This document shows, piece by piece, positions 6,426-9,762 of a DNA stretch of 9,762 nucleotides (its first letter is position 1; each line of letters begins with the position of its first letter). The stretch is taken from the NCBI GenBank assembly GCA_018969455.1, contig JAGWYI010000113.1:1-9762 (forward strand), read 5' to 3'. This DNA comes from Bacteroidota bacterium (lineage in GTDB: Bacteria > Bacteroidota > Bacteroidia > Chitinophagales > Saprospiraceae). The position numbers and the translations under genes are program-made. The notes under the pieces are model-generated. The model had not been told where the DNA came from and searched no databases. It saw only the letters and a list, made by a program, of their open reading frames with translations.

Positions 6426-8645
6426 ATGATGGAATTACACATTTTAGGTATTCGACATCATGGTGTAGGCTCGGCTAAGCATGTACGAGCCCGGCTGGAT
6501 GAACTACAGCCCGATTTGATACTGGTGGAAGGTCCGCCAGAAATGGATGTTATTTTACCTTTTGTTTTTGATCCGGCCTTTCAATTGCCAGTTGCAGCAC
6601 TTTGTTACGATGAAGAGGCGCCTCAATTTGCCTCTTTTTATCCGTTTTCGGTGTTTTCTCCTGAATGGCAAGCGATTCAATACGGACTTGAGCACCGTAC
6701 TCCTGTAAAGATGATGGATTTGCCACTTTCCCATTTATGGCAAATGCAGCGGATGAATCAAAACCCGGAACCCCAACCCGGGCAAGACCCAATTGCTGAA
6801 TTCGCGCGTGCGGCTGGATTTGAACATGGAGAAAGTTGGTGGGAACTTCATTTTGAACAGGCATACAGGCCAGGGGACGCCCGGCAACATTTTGAAGCCG
6901 TTTTTTTGATGATGCATACCTTGCGAAACCAGGGGATAAAAACCAGTTTGGATGCCGAAAATGTAATTCGGGAGGCATGGATGCGACATATAATACGGTC
7001 TGCTTTGAAAAATAATGTAGCAAATATTGCTGTCGTTTGCGGCGCATGGCACGCGCCAGCACTAATCAATTTGGATGATTGGGAGAAATCGGACCAGAAA
7101 TTGCTCAAAAGCCTGCCCAAAAGCAAGATAAAAGTCAAGTCAAGTTGGATACCCTGGACCAACAGCAGGCTGTCTTTACACAGCGGCTATGGCGCAGGAA
7201 TTCATTCGCCCGGCTGGTATCGGCATTTATGGGAAAACCCCGATGATTCGGGCGCCTTATGGCTTTCCAAAGTGGCACAATTATTCCGAACACAAAAAAT
7301 GGATGTAGCAACAGCGCATGTATTGGAAGCACATCGACTCAGCATGGCATTGGCTGCCCTGCGAAACAAAAGCCGACCTGGCTTGCAGGAATTGAACGAG
7401 TCGGTGGTAACGGTAATGTGTATGGGGGATGAAGTATTGCTCAATTTGATTCGAAATGAACTAATTGTAGGCAATGTGCTCGGTTCGGTACCTGAAAATT
7501 TGCCCAAATTGCCGCTTCAAGCAGATTTTGAAAGCCAAATACGCGCGCTAAGGCTCCCATTGTGCGCTGAAGCCAAAGAAAAAGTTCTCAATTTGCGCGA
7601 AGCACTCGATTTGAAACGTTCGGTTTTTCTTTACAGGTTGCATATTTTAAACATCCCCTGGGCCAGGCCGGTCGAATCTAGCGGTAAAGGTACATTTAAG
7701 GAAATATGGGAACTTCAATGGAGCCCGGAAATGATGATTTCCCTCATCGAAAAGGGGATTTGGGGAAACACCGTTGAAATTGCAGCTGCCCGGCTTCTCA
7801 ACGACCAGGCTTTGCAAAGCCGAAACATAGCCCAATTGGCCAATTTTATCAGCTTGGCGATTCCGGCAGAACTGTATTCTGTGCTCGGGCATTTGCTTCA
7901 ATACATCCATGCCGAAGCATCTGTTTCTTCTGATATTCAGGAACTTATGCAAACGGTGATTCCGCTTGCCGGACTCGGACGTTATGGGAATGTGCGCAAA
8001 TCGGATATTCAGGCGATTGAAACCTTACTGGGCGGGCTTATCATCCGGATTTGCATCGGTTTGCCCAATGCTGCCTTTGGTATTGATGGGGGAGGGGCCA
8101 ACAATTTGCTAAACATAATTAAAGATACCCACCGGGCTTTGTATGTATTGGACCATACCGATTGGTGGGCACAATGGCTTGATGCACTTTCGCGTGTAAG
8201 CACACGCACAGGCGTGGCCCCTCTGGTTTCGGGCGGAGTAAACCGCTTGCTTCTGGATGCACGTGTACTCAACCGGGATGCCATTTCTGTGCGCATGCAT
8301 TTAGCGCTTTCCAGAGCCAACGAGCCCGCCGAATCGGCTGCATGGCTGGAAGGATTTTTGGATGGCAGCAGTTTGTTGCTTTTATATGATGACAACCTAT
8401 GGAATTTGATGCATGTATGGCTTTCCGAATTGCCGGAAAATGATTTTGTGGCACTCCTTCCAATCTTGCGCCGTACGTTTTCCAAATTCGAACCAGCAGC
8501 ACGCAATCAATTGGGCCAAAAAGCAAAAACAGGTGTGACCATGACAGGAGAATCGCCTCCAGATCGGACACACAATTTTGACACCAATTTTGCGGATAAC
8601 ACACTTCCGTTCACCCTTCAACTCCTCGGATTTAACCATGAATGA
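6426..8645 (+). CDS. DUF5682 family protein (YehM-like), possible TraB/TIKI-like hydrolase
   Basis: A 739-residue protein, close to the length I recall for E. coli YehM. The N-terminal region has GIRHHGVGSA (8-17), LVEGPPE (33-39), REAWMRHII (182-190), VVCGAWHAPAL (203-213) and the aromatic segment WIPWTNSRLSLHSGYGAG (241-258). The two GxxH motifs (H11, H209) plus E35 resemble the TraB/TIKI/EreA/ChaN-like superfamily, some of whose members are metal-dependent hydrolases; this link is inference. The C-terminal 450 residues are helical and hold family-conserved blocks: AAWLEGFLDG (638-647), NLWNLMHVWL (657-666) and LRRTFS (681-686). No signal peptide or membrane segment is seen. Two consecutive ATGs open the gene (6426 and 6429); the first abuts the ATPase stop, either may be used. 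The 3' end overlaps the VWA gene by 8 bp (ATGAATGA). Cellular role unknown. Confidence 0.9.
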   Translation: MMELHILGIRHHGVGSAKHVRARLDELQPDLILVEGPPEMDVILPFVFDPAFQLPVAALCYDEEAPQFASFYPFSVFSPEWQAIQYGLEHRTPVKMMDLPLSHLWQMQRMNQNPEPQPGQDPIAEFARAAGFEHGESWWELHFEQAYRPGDARQHFEAVFLMMHTLRNQGIKTSLDAENVIREAWMRHIIRSALKNNVANIAVVCGAWHAPALINLDDWEKSDQKLLKSLPKSKIKVKSSWIPWTNSRLSLHSGYGAGIHSPGWYRHLWENPDDSGALWLSKVAQLFRTQKMDVATAHVLEAHRLSMALAALRNKSRPGLQELNESVVTVMCMGDEVLLNLIRNELIVGNVLGSVPENLPKLPLQADFESQIRALRLPLCAEAKEKVLNLREALDLKRSVFLYRLHILNIPWARPVESSGKGTFKEIWELQWSPEMMISLIEKGIWGNTVEIAAARLLNDQALQSRNIAQLANFISLAIPAELYSVLGHLLQYIHAEASVSSDIQELMQTVIPLAGLGRYGNVRKSDIQAIETLLGGLIIRICIGLPNAAFGIDGGGANNLLNIIKDTHRALYVLDHTDWWAQWLDALSRVSTRTGVAPLVSGGVNRLLLDARVLNRDAISVRMHLALSRANEPAESAAWLEGFLDGSSLLLLYDDNLWNLMHVWLSELPENDFVALLPILRRTFSKFEPAARNQLGQKAKTGVTMTGESPPDRTHNFDTNFADNTLPFTLQLLGFNHE

Positions 8646-9762
8646 AACCCTGTTGCAACGTTGGCGCCTGGTATTGGGTGGGGCAGAATCGGATGGAACA
8701 CAGGCCGAACTGGATGACCAACAGCAAGGAATGGACGCCGCTTTGGAGGCCTTGTATGAGTTTGACCGAAAAAACAAATTTGAATACCCTTCCAATAAGA
8801 ACCAGGCAGGGTTTGAATCCAGCAGGCCGGCAATTGCACGGTGGTTGGGTGACATTCGCACTTATTTTCCTGAATCGGTGGTGCAAGTTATTCAAAATGA
8901 TGCGTTACAACATCCGGTTTTACAACGGAAAATGCTTCTGGAGCCCGAAATCCTGGAACAGGCAAGCCCAGATGTTCAACTGGTGGCGACCTTGCTCGAA
9001 TTAGGGAAAATGATTCCATCCCAAACCAAGGAAACAGCGCGTAGGGTGGTGCGCCATGTTGTGGAGGAACTTCTGGTAAAACTGGAACAGAAAACCATTC
9101 AGGCAATCAAAGGGGCTATAAACCGAAGTATTAAAAACAATCGCCCGCGCCCGCATGAAATTGATTGGCATACTACCATTCGAAAAAACCTGAAAAACTA
9201 TCAACCAGAGTTAAAAACCATCGTACCTGAAATTCGAATCGGTTTTGGAAAATCCAGTCGCAAATCTCTGAAAGACATCGTTTTATGCGTCGATCAATCG
9301 GGTTCTATGGCTAGCTCTGTGGTGTATGCTGCTATTTTTGGAGCAGTTATGACCAGCATCCCTTCGGTGAAAACCAAAATGGTTGTTTTTGATACGAGTG
9401 TCGTAGACCTTACTGAACGTTTAAACGATCCGGTGGATTTACTTTTTGGTGTGCAGTTGGGCGGAGGTACCGACATAAACAGTGCTTTATCTTATTGTCA
9501 GGGATTGTTGACTCGCCCGGAAGATACCACCCTCGTGTTAATCTCCGATCTTTTTGAAGCAGGAAATGAAAAGCAAATGCGGCAACGATGTGCAGAAATA
9601 AGCGAATTGGGTGTTCAACTTGTCGTCTTATTGGCCTTGAATGATGAGGGCGCTCCGGCTTACGACCGAAACAATGCCCAGTTTATAGCAAAATTGGGTG
9701 TACCGGTCTTTGCCTGTACACCCAATTTGTTCCCCGATTTGATGGCTGCGGCCTTGTCACGC
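8638..9762 (+). CDS. VWA domain-containing protein (YehP/CoxE-like), 3' end cut by window
   Basis: The 375 visible residues run open to the window edge. E. coli YehP has about 378 as I recall, so only a few codons are likely missing. The N-terminus MNETLLQRWRLVLGG starts at 8638 inside the DUF5682 stop (8-bp overlap ATGAATGA). A helical half follows, with the conserved EPEILEQASPDVQLVATLL (about 102-120) and ETARRVVRHVVEELL (133-147). NRPRPHEIDWHTTIRKNL (168-185) leads into the von Willebrand factor A domain. Its metal-ion-dependent adhesion site looks complete: D219-Q-S221-G-S223, T278 in GGGTDIN and D304 in ISDLFE. An intact MIDAS suggests Mg2+-dependent gripping of a partner or substrate, as proposed for VWA partners of MoxR ATPases. 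It is the last gene seen and may be the last of the operon. A 13-bp inverted repeat lies near its 3' end. Confidence 0.93.
   Translation, partial: MNETLLQRWRLVLGGAESDGTQAELDDQQQGMDAALEALYEFDRKNKFEYPSNKNQAGFESSRPAIARWLGDIRTYFPESVVQVIQNDALQHPVLQRKMLLEPEILEQASPDVQLVATLLELGKMIPSQTKETARRVVRHVVEELLVKLEQKTIQAIKGAINRSIKNNRPRPHEIDWHTTIRKNLKNYQPELKTIVPEIRIGFGKSSRKSLKDIVLCVDQSGSMASSVVYAAIFGAVMTSIPSVKTKMVVFDTSVVDLTERLNDPVDLLFGVQLGGGTDINSALSYCQGLLTRPEDTTLVLISDLFEAGNEKQMRQRCAEISELGVQLVVLLALNDEGAPAYDRNNAQFIAKLGVPVFACTPNLFPDLMAAALSR
9691..9728. repeat. 13-bp perfect inverted repeat near 3' end of VWA gene
   Basis: AAATTGGGTGTAC (9691-9703) and GTACACCCAATTT (9716-9728) are exact reverse complements separated by 12 bases, so the mRNA could fold into a stable 13-bp hairpin. 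It covers roughly codons 352-364 (KLGVPVFACTPNL), a segment that is itself conserved in VWA relatives, so codon constraint explains part of the symmetry. No U-run follows directly (GTTCCCCGA), which argues against a simple intrinsic terminator. It could slow ribosomes or protect the 3' end of the operon mRNA. Confidence 0.6.

Noticed and set aside
6550..7062. 170-residue minus-strand open frame within DUF5682
   Set aside because: Antisense shadow of the conserved N-terminal domain of DUF5682; the translation lacks domain-like patterns.
8009..8506. 165-residue minus-strand open frame within DUF5682
   Set aside because: Antisense to the family-conserved C-terminal blocks (AAWLEGFL, LRRTFS); Ser-rich translation typical of a shadow frame.
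8642..9004. 120-residue plus-strand open frame after DUF5682
   Set aside because: The frame starting at 8638 gives an unmistakable VWA-family protein through the same bases, so this one is a shadow.

Overview
The window looks like chromosomal DNA of a member of the Bacteroidota. The evidence is moderate GC content, start codons almost without Shine-Dalgarno sequences, and intergenic sequence resembling the TTG / TAnnTTTG promoter type of that phylum. I cannot name a genus. It holds eight protein genes, the first and last cut by the window edges. I see no RNA genes, insertion sequences or CRISPR array.

Left part (1-2357). The 3' part of a zinc-binding/quinone oxidoreductase-type dehydrogenase is followed almost directly, on the same strand, by a multi-pass membrane acyltransferase of family 3 (OafA/YrhL type). 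A class I SAM-dependent methyltransferase lies on the minus strand. Its 3' end overlaps the 3' end of the acyltransferase gene by 38 bp. None of the three has a visible functional link to the genes to the right.

Divergent intergenic region (2358-2509). This 152-bp AT-rich stretch separates the minus-strand methyltransferase from the long plus-strand operon. It carries a perfect 6-4-6 palindrome and plausible but unproven promoters in both directions.

Right part (2510-9762). Five genes are packed head to tail with overlaps of 4, 4, 0 and 8 bp: a SWIM zinc-finger protein, a DUF5691 protein, a MoxR-type AAA+ ATPase, a DUF5682 protein and a VWA-domain protein (cut at its very 3' end). This is a MoxR/VWA chaperone-type gene cluster of the YehL branch; Escherichia coli yehL-yehM-yehP-yehQ is the relative I recall. 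MoxR ATPases and their VWA partners are thought to act as metal-dependent remodelling or maturation machines. The substrate of this branch is unknown to me. DUF5682 shows two GxxH motifs and a conserved Glu, arranged as in the TraB/TIKI/EreA/ChaN-like hydrolase superfamily, so it may be the enzymatic part of the system. SWIM could bind nucleic acid or protein, and DUF5691 looks like an all-helical scaffold.

The five-gene operon is the most interesting content. It is a recognisable but functionally uncharacterised system rather than an undescribed one.
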